This document shows positions 6,415-15,002 of a stretch of 29,379 nt of DNA, piece by piece; the first letter of the stretch is position 1; the number at the start of each line of letters is the position of its first letter. Where the stretch lies: positions 1-29,379 of IMG/VR virus record IMGVR_UViG_3300030098_003298, one strand, 5' to 3'. Position numbers and translations under genes: made by a program. The notes under the pieces are model-generated. The model had not been told where the DNA came from and searched no databases. It was given only the letters and a program-made list of their open reading frames with translations. This DNA is from a virus.

Positions 6415-7185
6415 ATGGCAAGAAAATCAAAAACAAAATTTAAAATGAAGGGACATACCCTTCCTGGAATAAACCAAAAAACAGAGACAGTTAACAAACC
6501 AGATGGTAGATCAGAATCTTCAGCATTCCAAATGCAAGAATCTGGATCTAGTCCAAATAAAATAGTTGGATTAGCTGCTGGTGCTTTGTTAGGGCAATCA
6601 AAATTTGGAAAGAAAATAGGGCAGGGTGTTAAAAACCTTGGTAAAAATCTTTTTAAAGGAGGAGCTGCTGGAGCTTTAGCTGGTGGAGGTGGAGGAGAAG
6701 AGAGTTCAGATGCCGCTGCTGGAGCAGAGTTATTAAAGGCAGAAGCTAAAGAAGCTATGGAAGGATCTCCTGTTACTATGAAAAAAAAACTAAGATCGGG
6801 TACTAGTTCAACTGTAGGTGGAAAATTAGGTGGAAGTTCTTATAAAACAGAAAGTCCATTTAATCAAAATGGTGATGATATGACGTTTTCTGAAAAAGTA
6901 GATAAAGGATTAATTACTACAGATGGAGAATCCATGGAAGAAATGAGAGAAAAAGAAATGGAACCATATAAAGAAATGGATGATGCTGATTTATTTTTAC
7001 ATGGGAAACATAGAGATAAAGACGGTAAAGTACAAAATATAAACTGGGCTCCTAATCCAACTTCAGCTGAACAAATCAGAAGAGATCAAAGAGAATTAGG
7101 AGATATGATGTTTGAGGCAAAATATGGAGGTAAAATAAATCCAAAAACTATGGATTTTTATAAAAAAGGTGTAAGATATCAATAA
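6415..7185 (+). CDS. Tagged protein with Gly/Ala-rich segment
   Basis: Unrecognised 256-residue protein beginning MARKSKTKFKMKGHTLPGINQ; the FKMKG core is present but displaced by seven residues compared with the others. Residues about 44-90 form a Gly/Ala-rich amphipathic or weakly hydrophobic stretch (VGLAAGALLGQSKFG, GGAAGALAGGGGG) that could insert in or span a membrane. Later there are short SP-containing basic pieces (GSPVTMKKKLRSG, ESPFNQ) and a charged C-terminal half with MEEMREKEMEPYKEM. The gene starts four bases after the protease-like gene and is followed by the holin-like gene after two bases. A virion-ejected or membrane-contacting cargo protein is one possibility; there is no firm family. 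Confidence 0.75.
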   Translation: MARKSKTKFKMKGHTLPGINQKTETVNKPDGRSESSAFQMQESGSSPNKIVGLAAGALLGQSKFGKKIGQGVKNLGKNLFKGGAAGALAGGGGGEESSDAAAGAELLKAEAKEAMEGSPVTMKKKLRSGTSSTVGGKLGGSSYKTESPFNQNGDDMTFSEKVDKGLITTDGESMEEMREKEMEPYKEMDDADLFLHGKHRDKDGKVQNINWAPNPTSAEQIRRDQRELGDMMFEAKYGGKINPKTMDFYKKGVRYQ

Positions 7186-7187
7186 TT

Positions 7188-7580
7188 ATGAATATATTAG
7201 GAATGATTACAGGTGGAGGAGCTAAAGATCTTGTTGAAGGAGTAGGTGGAGTTATAGACAGTCTACATACTTCTGAAGAAGAAAAGCTTGAAGCTAATCA
7301 AAAAATAAAAGAGTTAGTATCCAACTACGAAGTAGAAATGGAGAAGACAATAACAGAAAGATGGAAAGTTGATATGAATTCAGATTCATGGCTTTCTAAA
7401 AATATACGACCTATGGTTCTTATATTTCTAGTTGTAGCAACAGTGTTGATGATATTTATCGATGCTGGTGTAGTACAATTTGAAGTAAAGGATACTTGGG
7501 TTGATTTATTACAATTAGTATTAATAACAGTGATCGGTGCTTATTTTGGTGGTAGATCACTAGAAAAAGTAAAAAAATAA
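7188..7580 (+). CDS. Holin-like membrane protein (GTA_holin_3TM type)
   Basis: Small inner-membrane protein of 130 residues, likely a holin that releases the lytic enzyme or lets it reach the wall at lysis. The N-terminal part (residues 1-60) is amphipathic and charged (HTSEEEKLEANQKIKEL). SWLSKNIRPMVLIFLVVATVLMIF (residues 67-90) contains the first membrane helix and the W-L-x-x-x-x-RP element typical of this family; a second helix is VDLLQLVLITVIGAYFGGRS (105-124), ending in a basic tail. No endolysin gene is recognised in the window, so the lysis partner must lie elsewhere. Family assignment is by pattern recognition. Confidence 0.8.
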   Translation: MNILGMITGGGAKDLVEGVGGVIDSLHTSEEEKLEANQKIKELVSNYEVEMEKTITERWKVDMNSDSWLSKNIRPMVLIFLVVATVLMIFIDAGVVQFEVKDTWVDLLQLVLITVIGAYFGGRSLEKVKK

Positions 7581-7584
7581 AAAT

Positions 7585-7989
7585 ATGGCAAAAACACAAC
7601 ACACTGATTGGGCTTTTGGACAAATGGGTAGTTTGTTCTTAGATGCTTCAGGAGCAGCCAGTCCTCCAGACGGTAAAGTATTTACAGCAATAACATTTTT
7701 AGCAGATACTGTATTTGATGCTTCAGGTGGATTAGTAGCTCAAACTAAACGTGATGTAGAAAACGGAGCAAATACTGGTCCTATTTTAGCTACTGTAGAA
7801 GGTTTAGAATGGATTGGTACAGAAGCTGCTGCTCATAATGTATCTGATGGATCTGAAACTACAATTTCAGGTTCTGGTGGTTTACAAATAGACGCATCTA
7901 ATACATTTCCAAAGGGAGTTACTATTTATGGTAGATGGATAGAAATTGATCTTACATCTGGAATGATCATTGCTTATATAGGAGAATAA
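7585..7989 (+). CDS. Small phage surface-type protein (GVTIYGRW motif)
   Basis: Beta-rich 134-residue protein with no membrane segment. The C-terminal part, FPKGVTIYGRWIEIDLTSGMIIAYIGE (residues about 108-134), is the recognisable part; from memory, similar endings recur in proteins of uncultured marine phages. The N-terminal half has Gly/Ala/Asp turns (GSLFLDASGAASPPDG) and a central TFLADTVFDASGGL. Its stop overlaps the ATG of the LamG gene (TAATG), so the two are probably made together. A decoration or receptor-binding accessory role is plausible; no enzymatic function is visible. Confidence 0.75.
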   Translation: MAKTQHTDWAFGQMGSLFLDASGAASPPDGKVFTAITFLADTVFDASGGLVAQTKRDVENGANTGPILATVEGLEWIGTEAAAHNVSDGSETTISGSGGLQIDASNTFPKGVTIYGRWIEIDLTSGMIIAYIGE

Positions 7990-8783
7990 TGTTAGGATTA
8001 GGGAATAGCGCTTCAGAAAATAGCGAGTGTGATGTTCATAATTTACGATCTCTATCTTTTGATGGTACGAACGACAATTTAAATGCAGATAATATATGTA
8101 GTACCTTATATGCAGCGTTTACAGATGCAGAAGATCTAAATACAAACTTGGCTTTTTCAATAGCTATGTGGGTTACAGTAGAAACAATGAGTAGTACTGG
8201 TGTTGTTTTTAATTTAAGAGTAGGAACAAGTAGTGATAACCATATGAATTTACAATGGCATGGAAGTCAAAATAAAATTAGATGGACTTGTAAATTTAAT
8301 GGTACTGCTGAGGTTGCAGCTGATGGAGAAACTAGTAGTAGTGGAGTGTCTGAAAACGACGGGAAATGGCACCATATAGTTGGTACAGTTGCAGATGGTG
8401 GGAATTGTGAACTTTGGATTAATGGAGTAAAAAGATCTACACATAGCGTTGCTCAAACATTAGTAGGAGAAGTTTCTCAATGTAATATAGGTACAAATAC
8501 TACAGAGAATAATTTTTGGAACGGTAACATAGATGAAGTGGGCATGTGGACAAGAGTTTTAACAGATGCTGAAATTTTAGCAATATCTAGAGGAGGAGGT
8601 CAATTAGATATCGGTCCACACTCTGCTTATAGTACAAATCTTGTTGCTTTGTATAGATTTGAAGAACAAGGTGTAACGGTTGCCGCTAATGAAGTTACTA
8701 GAGCCGCGGGAACAGGTGCAACAATGGTAAATAGTCCAACAGCATCAACAAATGTTCCGTGGGAAGCTAATAGTTCCAATTAA
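7989..8783 (+). CDS. LamG/concanavalin-like jelly-roll domain protein
   Basis: Virion surface protein candidate of 264 residues. It shows the LamG-type order: LSFDGTNDNL near residue 14, FSIAMWVTVE (about 55-64), DGKWHHIVGTV (about 121-131), LWINGVKR, and NFWNGNIDEVGMWTRVLTDAEI (about 177-198). These strands and the H-H-I...N-G-V signature match concanavalin-like lectin domains that bind carbohydrates or proteins. The short C-terminal extension (LVALYRFEEQG...) is also typical. There is no signal peptide, as expected for a phage protein assembled in the cytoplasm. It probably aids attachment to the host surface or forms a head fibre; its distance from the tail genes leaves this open. Confidence 0.85.
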   Translation: MLGLGNSASENSECDVHNLRSLSFDGTNDNLNADNICSTLYAAFTDAEDLNTNLAFSIAMWVTVETMSSTGVVFNLRVGTSSDNHMNLQWHGSQNKIRWTCKFNGTAEVAADGETSSSGVSENDGKWHHIVGTVADGGNCELWINGVKRSTHSVAQTLVGEVSQCNIGTNTTENNFWNGNIDEVGMWTRVLTDAEILAISRGGGQLDIGPHSAYSTNLVALYRFEEQGVTVAANEVTRAAGTGATMVNSPTASTNVPWEANSSN

Positions 8784-8792
8784 TAAGTAAAT

Positions 8793-9017
8793 ATGAAAAA
8801 ACACGTAATAATAAATGCAAGCGAAGTATCTTCAATAGATTTTAGTAAAGTTTTAGAAACCTCTGCGGATACATTAAGATATTCTTTAGATGGTAGTAAA
8901 ACGTTTGTAAAATTTGAAGGTGATACACCAAGTTTTTTAAGCGGTAAAACGCAATATGATCATAACGAAATAATAGCAATTTTACAAAGTAGTGATTGGT
9001 CTTCGGACGAAGGATAA
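8793..9017 (+). CDS. Small conserved-type hypothetical protein
   Basis: A 74-residue soluble protein, MKKHVIINASEVSSIDFSKV at the start, with a central SLDGSKTFVKFEG and a helix-like HNEIIAILQSSDW near the end. There are no catalytic or membrane motifs. It follows the LamG gene by nine bases and is probably co-transcribed with it. I recall similar small proteins beside LamG genes in marine Bacteroidota phages, but no function is known to me. Confidence 0.75.
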   Translation: MKKHVIINASEVSSIDFSKVLETSADTLRYSLDGSKTFVKFEGDTPSFLSGKTQYDHNEIIAILQSSDWSSDEG

Positions 9018-9041
9018 ATAATAATAATTAAATTAAATAAA

Positions 9042-9305
9042 ATGGCAAAAAGAAAAACACCGAAGGTTGCAAAACCTTCTAAAATCAATAAAGAAGATTT
9101 AAATTCTTTACAAGAATTAGTTAGTAATATAAATCAATCTCAAATGCAAATTGGTTTATTAGAATCACAGAAGCATAATATACTTCACTCTATAAATATT
9201 TTTAACGATAGATTACTATCTCTTAGAGAAAAATTTAAAGAAGATTATGGTACTGATGATATAAATATTACCGACGGAACAATAAATAAAAATGAAATTA
9301 ATTAG
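9042..9305 (+). CDS. Short coiled-coil protein
   Basis: An 87-residue protein with a basic N-terminus (MAKRKTPKVAKPSKINK) followed by one long heptad-like helix at about residues 18-68 (LQELVSNINQSQMQIGLLESQ and onward), then a short acidic tail. A coiled-coil oligomer is likely; the function is unknown. It starts after the leader AATTAAATTAAATAAA and its 3' end overlaps the next gene by 14 bases, the same overlap length as groEL/groES. Confidence 0.75.
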   Translation: MAKRKTPKVAKPSKINKEDLNSLQELVSNINQSQMQIGLLESQKHNILHSINIFNDRLLSLREKFKEDYGTDDINITDGTINKNEIN

Positions 9306-9510
9306 AAAAATAACAGTAGGTAAGGACTATAAAAATGATGCTATGCATTATGCGGTTGGTCAAGAGGTATACGGTGGTCATAAAATAAACGATATAATAG
9401 AAGAAGAAGATAAATATTCTATTTATATTAAAAAAAATCATGATGTATTACCTTGGAAGGATTTTAATAAAAACATGGCTATATCTATTGAGTATAATTT
9501 AGAATATTAA
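9292..9510 (+). CDS. Small hypothetical protein (YGGHKI motif)
   Basis: A 72-residue, probably beta-rich protein: KITVGKDYKNDAMHYAVGQ, then VYGGHKINDIIEEEDKYSIYIKK, then a C-terminal WKDFNKNMAISIEYNLEY. It overlaps both neighbours (14 bases upstream, TAATG downstream), which argues for real translation. The general pattern is familiar from Bacteroidota phages, always without known function. There are no metal or catalytic motifs of note. Confidence 0.75.
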   Translation: MKLIRKITVGKDYKNDAMHYAVGQEVYGGHKINDIIEEEDKYSIYIKKNHDVLPWKDFNKNMAISIEYNLEY

Positions 9511-10100
9511 TGAAAGCACCTTTTGATTTTGTTATAAGACCAAAAGGAAATAGATACAATAATACGACTAAAATTGGTGATAAAGATCTTATTTTAAACA
9601 CAGAGATATACAATCATGAATTTGTAAATAGAGAAGCTATTGTTGAATCTGTTCCTACGGCTTTTGAAACAAAAATAAAACCCGGAGATACTATTATAAC
9701 CCATCACAATGTATTTAGAAGATGGCATAATGTTAAAGGTAAAGAAAAAAATAGTAGAAGCTTTTTTAACGAAAATACATATCTTATAAAGGAAGATCAG
9801 ATATTTTTATACAAAAGAAATAACAAATGGATTGCTCCAAATGGTTATTGTTTTGTACAACCTATAAAATCTAGAGACGAAATAGACATAGGTAGAGAAG
9901 AACCATTAACGGGTATTGTTAAATATACTGATGGTTTATTTAATAAAAAAGAATTAGTTGGATTTAGACCTAGTTCAGAATATGAATTTATAATCGATGG
10001 TAAAAGATTATATAGAGTTATGAATAAATTTATTACAATTAAATATGAATACCAAGGAAACGAAGAAGAGTATAATCCAAGCTGGGCGCAAAGCAGTTGA
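9510..10100 (+). CDS. Tandem GroES-like beta-barrel protein
   Basis: A 196-residue protein that looks like two GroES-like barrels in a row. First unit: FDFVIRPKGNR (residues 5-15, like the GroES start), REAIVESVP, IKPGDTIITHH (56-66) and YLIKEDQIFLYK (91-102, like the GroES closing strand). Second unit: NGYCFVQPIKSR (111-122), LTGIVKY, then IIDGKRLYRVMNKFITIKYEY (161-181). A clear mobile loop with GG(I/L)(V/L)L is missing, so its pairing with GroEL is uncertain; it could be a degenerate or specialised co-chaperonin, or just share the fold. It is directly upstream of the terminase genes and overlaps the next gene by 56 bases. Confidence 0.65.
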   Translation: MKAPFDFVIRPKGNRYNNTTKIGDKDLILNTEIYNHEFVNREAIVESVPTAFETKIKPGDTIITHHNVFRRWHNVKGKEKNSRSFFNENTYLIKEDQIFLYKRNNKWIAPNGYCFVQPIKSRDEIDIGREEPLTGIVKYTDGLFNKKELVGFRPSSEYEFIIDGKRLYRVMNKFITIKYEYQGNEEEYNPSWAQSS

Positions 10101-10323
10101 TGAATTAATCAAAGTAGCAGAAGAAAAGATTATTACTAATACAGAAGATGATGTTTCTGCTGATAGATTAAAAAATGCTGCGGCTACTAAAAAGTTAGCT
10201 ATATTTGATGCGTTTGAAATACTTAATAGAATCCAAGAAGAAGAAAATCTTTTAGAAGGAAAAGAACCTGAAGAAAAAGAAGAAAGAGTTTTTAAAGGAT
10301 TCGCAGAAGGTAGATCAAAATAA
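10045..10323 (+). CDS. Candidate small terminase subunit (position-based)
   Basis: A 92-residue charged, helical protein: TKKSIIQAGRKAVDELIKVAEEKI, then DVSADRLKNAAATKKLAIFDAFEILNRIQEEENLL and a Glu/Lys-rich end. It starts inside the 3' end of the previous gene and its stop overlaps the ATG of the large terminase (TAATG). Small terminase subunits are short, helical, and placed just before the large subunit, which is the only basis for this call. No helix-turn-helix is obvious. An unrelated terminase-linked protein is possible. Confidence 0.6.
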   Translation: MNTKETKKSIIQAGRKAVDELIKVAEEKIITNTEDDVSADRLKNAAATKKLAIFDAFEILNRIQEEENLLEGKEPEEKEERVFKGFAEGRSK

Positions 10324-12539
10324 TGTACGAGCAAAGTTTATATAAAATAATAGAACCTATAAAACGTACTACCATTACACGTATGAATCGTGGTAAAAAA
10401 TGGAAATACGGTTATAATAAAGAACACGATATTATTGTAATATCTAAAACTGGTGTAATAGGTGAAATATATGAAATACAAAACCTTAAAATAGCATTAC
10501 CCAAAGCTCCTAAAAAAATATTTAAACACGAGAAAAATAAATGGGTGAAACAAGAATACCCAAAAGAACTTAATCGTATTAAAAATATATTTGATTGGAA
10601 GGTATATCCAGACGAAGCAAAAGAACAATGGTATGATTATATAGATGAGGAGTTTAAAAATAGAGATGAAGGTTTTTGGTTTATAAATAAAGGAATACCA
10701 ACGTATTTAACAGGTACGCACTATATGTATCTTCAGTGGAGCAAGATTGATGTAGGTGCTCCAGATTTTAGAGAAGCCAATAGATTGTTTTTTATATTCT
10801 GGGAGGCTTGTAAGGCAGATAAAAGATGTTATGGAATGTGTTACCTTAAAAACCGTCGTTCTGGGTTTTCTTTCATGTCATCAGCTGAAGCGGTTAATTT
10901 AGCAACGTTAGCAAGTGATAGTAGATATGGGATACTTTCTAAAACAGGTGCTGATGCAAAGAAAATGTTTACCGATAAAGTTGTTCCAATTAGTGTTAAC
11001 TATCCATTTTTCTTTAAACCAATTCAAGATGGTATGGATCGTCCTAAAACAGAATTAGCGTATAGAGTACCAGCTAGTAAGTTTACAAGAAAGAAAATAA
11101 CAAATAACGAACAATTAGAAGATATACAGGGTTTAGATACTACTATAGATTGGAAAAATACTGGTGATAATAGTTATGATGGTGAAAAACTTAATCTACT
11201 AGTACATGATGAAAGTGGTAAATGGGAAAGACCAGATAATATATTAAACAATTGGAGAGTCACAAAAACATGTTTACGATTAGGTAGTAGAATCGTTGGA
11301 AAGTGCATGATGGGGTCAACTTCTAACGCCCTAGATAAAGGTGGAGATAACTTTAAAAAACTATACAATGCTTCCGATGTCACACAACGAAATCGTAATG
11401 GACAAACAAAGTCTGGTTTATATTCTCTCTTTATCCCAATGGAATGGAACTACGAAGGATTTATTGACGAATACGGACATCCAGTTTTTGATAATCCACA
11501 TAATGATGTATACGACCCAGACGGTGAACTAATAGATGTAGGAATAGTAGAGCATTGGGAAAATGAAGCTGAAGGTTTAAAGTCAGATCACGACGCGTTA
11601 AATGAATTTTACAGACAGTTCCCAAGAACAGAAGAACACGCGTTTAGAGATGAGGCTTTAAATAGTATATTTAATCTAGTAAAGTTATATGAACAAATAG
11701 ATTATAATGACGGGGTTGGAAGTTCACTAGGTATTTCAACTGGAAATTTTCAATGGGTAAATGGTATAAAAGACACACAAGTAATATTTTATCCAGATCA
11801 AAAAGGAAGATTCAAAATTAGTTGGACACCACCTATACACATGCAAAACAAATCTTACATGAAAAATGGAGTAAGATACCCAGGTAATGAACACATGGGT
11901 GCTTTTGGATGTGATAGTTATGATATATCAGGAACAGTAGATGGAAGAGGATCTAATGGAGCGTTACATGGATTAACAAAGTTTAGCATGGAAGATTGTC
12001 CACCTAACCAGTTTTTCTTAGAATATATAGCTAGACCACAAACAGCTGAAATATTTTTTGAAGATGTATTAATGTCTCTAGTATTTTATGGCATGCCACT
12101 GCTTGCGGAAAATAACAAACCTAGATTATTGTACTATTTAAGAAGAAGAGGATATAGAGGGTATTCTATGAATAGACCAGATAAACTTTGGAATAAATTA
12201 TCTGTAGCAGAAAAAGAAATAGGTGGAATCCCAAACTCTAGTGAAGATATAAAACAAGCCCATGCAGCAGCGATAGAAATGTATATACAACAACACGTTG
12301 GACATTTAGGAGATGGAAATTATGGAAGTGTATATTTTAATAAAACATTAAATGATTGGGCTAGATTTGATATAACAAAAAGAACTAAATTTGATGCAAC
12401 AATAAGTTCTGGATTAGCAATAATGGCTTGTAATAGACATTTATATACGCCTAATGCAAAAATTGAGAAACCAAAATTAAACATAAGTATAGCTAAGTAT
12501 TCTAATAAAGGCCACTTATCTAAAATAATTAAAGAGTAA
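10323..12539 (+). CDS. terL: Terminase large subunit (packaging ATPase/nuclease)
   Basis: Motor that pumps DNA into the procapsid and cuts it, docked on the portal. The 738 residues have the two expected halves. ATPase: a Walker-A-like LKNRRSGFSFMSS (175-187), Walker B LLVHDESG (292-299, Asp296-Glu297), and a coupling motif MGSTSN (330-335). FYRQFPRTEEHAFRDEA (429-445) links to the RNase-H-like nuclease, with Asp531 in GAFGCDSYD, possibly Glu596, and Asp691 in KFDATISSGLA. The Walker A variant with Arg-Arg-Ser-Gly instead of the classic GxGKS is, from memory, usual in phages of Bacteroidota. It is followed by the portal gene after one base. Confidence 0.93.
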   Translation: MYEQSLYKIIEPIKRTTITRMNRGKKWKYGYNKEHDIIVISKTGVIGEIYEIQNLKIALPKAPKKIFKHEKNKWVKQEYPKELNRIKNIFDWKVYPDEAKEQWYDYIDEEFKNRDEGFWFINKGIPTYLTGTHYMYLQWSKIDVGAPDFREANRLFFIFWEACKADKRCYGMCYLKNRRSGFSFMSSAEAVNLATLASDSRYGILSKTGADAKKMFTDKVVPISVNYPFFFKPIQDGMDRPKTELAYRVPASKFTRKKITNNEQLEDIQGLDTTIDWKNTGDNSYDGEKLNLLVHDESGKWERPDNILNNWRVTKTCLRLGSRIVGKCMMGSTSNALDKGGDNFKKLYNASDVTQRNRNGQTKSGLYSLFIPMEWNYEGFIDEYGHPVFDNPHNDVYDPDGELIDVGIVEHWENEAEGLKSDHDALNEFYRQFPRTEEHAFRDEALNSIFNLVKLYEQIDYNDGVGSSLGISTGNFQWVNGIKDTQVIFYPDQKGRFKISWTPPIHMQNKSYMKNGVRYPGNEHMGAFGCDSYDISGTVDGRGSNGALHGLTKFSMEDCPPNQFFLEYIARPQTAEIFFEDVLMSLVFYGMPLLAENNKPRLLYYLRRRGYRGYSMNRPDKLWNKLSVAEKEIGGIPNSSEDIKQAHAAAIEMYIQQHVGHLGDGNYGSVYFNKTLNDWARFDITKRTKFDATISSGLAIMACNRHLYTPNAKIEKPKLNISIAKYSNKGHLSKIIKE

Positions 12540-12540
12540 T

Positions 12541-14967
12541 ATGAGAAAACGAGGACACAACTTTCCAAGTCAAGTAGTTAGCGATATAGAAAAACAAAGT
12601 TTTGATTATGGCTTGAAAGTAGCTCAAGCTATAGAAACGGAATGGTTTAATAGTGAAAATAATGGTACAAATAGATATTTTAATTACATAAATAATTTTC
12701 ATAGACTACGTTTATATGCTAGAGGAGAACAATCAATTCAAAAATATAAAGATGAATTATCTATTAACGGTGATTTATCTTATCTTAATTTAGACTGGAA
12801 ACCTGTACCAATTATACCTAAGTTTGTAGATATAGTTGTAAATGGTATATCAGAAAGACAATATTCTATCACAGCATATTCTCAAGATCCATTTGGAGTA
12901 AACAAAAGAACCAAATACATGGAATCTATAATGAAAGATATGCGTGTTAAGGAGTTTGATGAAATGGCTAAGAACTTGATGAATATGGATTTCAAACAAA
13001 ACAAAGAAGAAGATACTCCAGACACTCAAGAAGAATTAGATCTTCACATGACATTAAATTATAAACAAGCTGTAGAAATAGCAGAGGAACAAGCTATAAA
13101 TACTTTGTTAGCAGGAAATAAATATGATTTAACTAGAAAAAGATTAATATATGATTTAACAACATTAGGTATAGCGGCTGCAAAAACAACATTTAATACA
13201 TCTGAAGGTGTTGTTGTTGATTATGTTGATCCGGCTAATTTAGTTTATTCTCATACTGAATCTCCATATTTTGATGATATATATTACGTTGGAGAAGTTA
13301 AAAGCGTACCTATTAACGAGTTGATTAAAGAGTTTCCGTATTTAACAGATGATGAGTTAGAAGATATAGTTAAAAATAACTATAAACATCATTATAGATA
13401 TGGAAAAGCTAGACAAATCGATGAAGATAATAACAAATTAGATATTTTATATTTCAATTATAAAACCTTTATGAGTGAGGTATATAAAATGAAAGAAACT
13501 GGAACTGGAGGTGAGAAAATAATCCCAAAAGATGATACATTTAATCCTCCACCAAATAAAGAAGGTGGGTTTGAAAGATTAGGTAGAAAAATGGAATGTC
13601 TATATGAAGGAGTTTTAATTTTAGGTACAAAAAAATTACTTAGATGGGAAAGAGCTAAAAACATGATGCGTCCTAAAAGTGATTTTACCAAAGTTAGAAT
13701 GAATTATTCTATAGTAGCACCTAGAATGTACGAAGGTAGAATCGAGAGTTTAGTTGGAAGAATAACTGGATTTGCAGATATGATTCAACTTACTCATTTA
13801 AAGTTACAACAAGTAATGGCACGTATGGTACCAGATGGTGTGTATTTAGATGCAGATGGTTTAGCTGAAGTAGATTTAGGTAATGGAACCAATTATAATC
13901 CTCAAGAAGCTTTAAATATGTTCTTCCAAACCGGTAGTATTATTGGTAGATCATTCACACAAGATGGTGATCAAAATCCAGGTAAAATACCTATTCAAGA
14001 AATACAAAGTGGTACTGGACAAAAAATGACTAGTTTAATTAACACGTATAACTATTATTTACAAATGATAAGAGATACGACAGGATTAAATGAAGCTAGA
14101 GACGCGGCTACACCAGATCCAAAAGCATTAGTTGGTGTTCAAAAGTTAGCAGCAGCTAATTCTAATACCGCTACAAGACACATATTGCAAGGTGGAGCAT
14201 TTTTGACGGCTGAAATTGCAGAACAACTATCACTTAGAGTTTCTGATATTATAGAGTATTCACCAACTAAAGATGCTTTTATACAAGCTATAGGTTCTCA
14301 CAATGTAGCAACGTTAAAAGAAATGTCTGAATTACACCTTTATGATTTTGGTATATTTATACAATTAGCACCAGATGAAGAAGAAAAAACAATATTAGAG
14401 AATAATATACAAACAGCATTATCTCAACAAACAATAGATTTAGAAGATGTAATAGATCTACGAGAAATTAAAAATATAAAATTAGCTAATCAATTGTTGA
14501 AGATTAGAAGAAGAAAGAAAATGCAAAAAGATCAAAAAATTCAACAAGAAAATATGAAAGCCCAAGCTGATGCTAACGCGCAACAGCAACAAGCAGCGGC
14601 TCAAGCTGAGATCCAAAAGTCACAAGCTAATTTACAAAATGAAATACAGTTAGAAACTCAAAAAGGAGAAATTAAAAAAGGTACTTTACACGCTGAAGCA
14701 GAAGTAAAGAAAATGTTGATGGATCATGAATTTAATCTAAACATGAAGATGAAAGAAATGGAACTTAACATGATTAGAGAAAAAGATGAAAAGAAAGAGC
14801 AAGATAAGACATCTAGAGATCTTATGAATAATCAAGTAAACAACGAACATAAAGAAAGATTAGAAGATAAAAAAGCTATAAACAAGATTATGGAAAAAGG
14901 CTTTGAATCTTCAGGTAACGATGTGATTGGTGGAGGAATGCGTTTAGGTGCTTTCGAACCACAATAA
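12541..14967 (+). CDS. Portal protein
   Basis: Forms the dodecameric channel at one head vertex through which DNA enters and leaves. The 808-residue protein directly follows the terminase, as portals do. Visible landmarks are LDWKPVPIIPKFVDIVVNG (residues about 84-102), a YVDPANLVYSH element (about 228-238) and the GLNEARDAATPDPKALVGVQ segment (about 518-537), which I recognise from portals of marine Bacteroidota and crAss-like phages. From about residue 660 the chain becomes a Gln/Lys/Glu-rich coiled coil (AQQQQAAAQAEIQKSQ), matching the long C-terminal barrel or crown helices. It is longer than most siphophage portals and closer to podovirus-type ones. Confidence 0.9.
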   Translation: MRKRGHNFPSQVVSDIEKQSFDYGLKVAQAIETEWFNSENNGTNRYFNYINNFHRLRLYARGEQSIQKYKDELSINGDLSYLNLDWKPVPIIPKFVDIVVNGISERQYSITAYSQDPFGVNKRTKYMESIMKDMRVKEFDEMAKNLMNMDFKQNKEEDTPDTQEELDLHMTLNYKQAVEIAEEQAINTLLAGNKYDLTRKRLIYDLTTLGIAAAKTTFNTSEGVVVDYVDPANLVYSHTESPYFDDIYYVGEVKSVPINELIKEFPYLTDDELEDIVKNNYKHHYRYGKARQIDEDNNKLDILYFNYKTFMSEVYKMKETGTGGEKIIPKDDTFNPPPNKEGGFERLGRKMECLYEGVLILGTKKLLRWERAKNMMRPKSDFTKVRMNYSIVAPRMYEGRIESLVGRITGFADMIQLTHLKLQQVMARMVPDGVYLDADGLAEVDLGNGTNYNPQEALNMFFQTGSIIGRSFTQDGDQNPGKIPIQEIQSGTGQKMTSLINTYNYYLQMIRDTTGLNEARDAATPDPKALVGVQKLAAANSNTATRHILQGGAFLTAEIAEQLSLRVSDIIEYSPTKDAFIQAIGSHNVATLKEMSELHLYDFGIFIQLAPDEEEKTILENNIQTALSQQTIDLEDVIDLREIKNIKLANQLLKIRRRKKMQKDQKIQQENMKAQADANAQQQQAAAQAEIQKSQANLQNEIQLETQKGEIKKGTLHAEAEVKKMLMDHEFNLNMKMKEMELNMIREKDEKKEQDKTSRDLMNNQVNNEHKERLEDKKAINKIMEKGFESSGNDVIGGGMRLGAFEPQ

Positions 14968-14974
14968 AAACAAA

Positions 14975-15002
14975 TTTATTAATTATATAATATTATATTA
15001 TG
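14975..15002 (+). promoter_or_regulatory. A/T-rich leader, copy 1
   Basis: TTTATTAATTATATAATAT followed by TATATTATG is closely matched by 17822-17851 upstream of the next MAKK-type gene. It may be a shared promoter or translation leader for late genes. No -35/-10 pair can be assigned. Confidence 0.35.
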
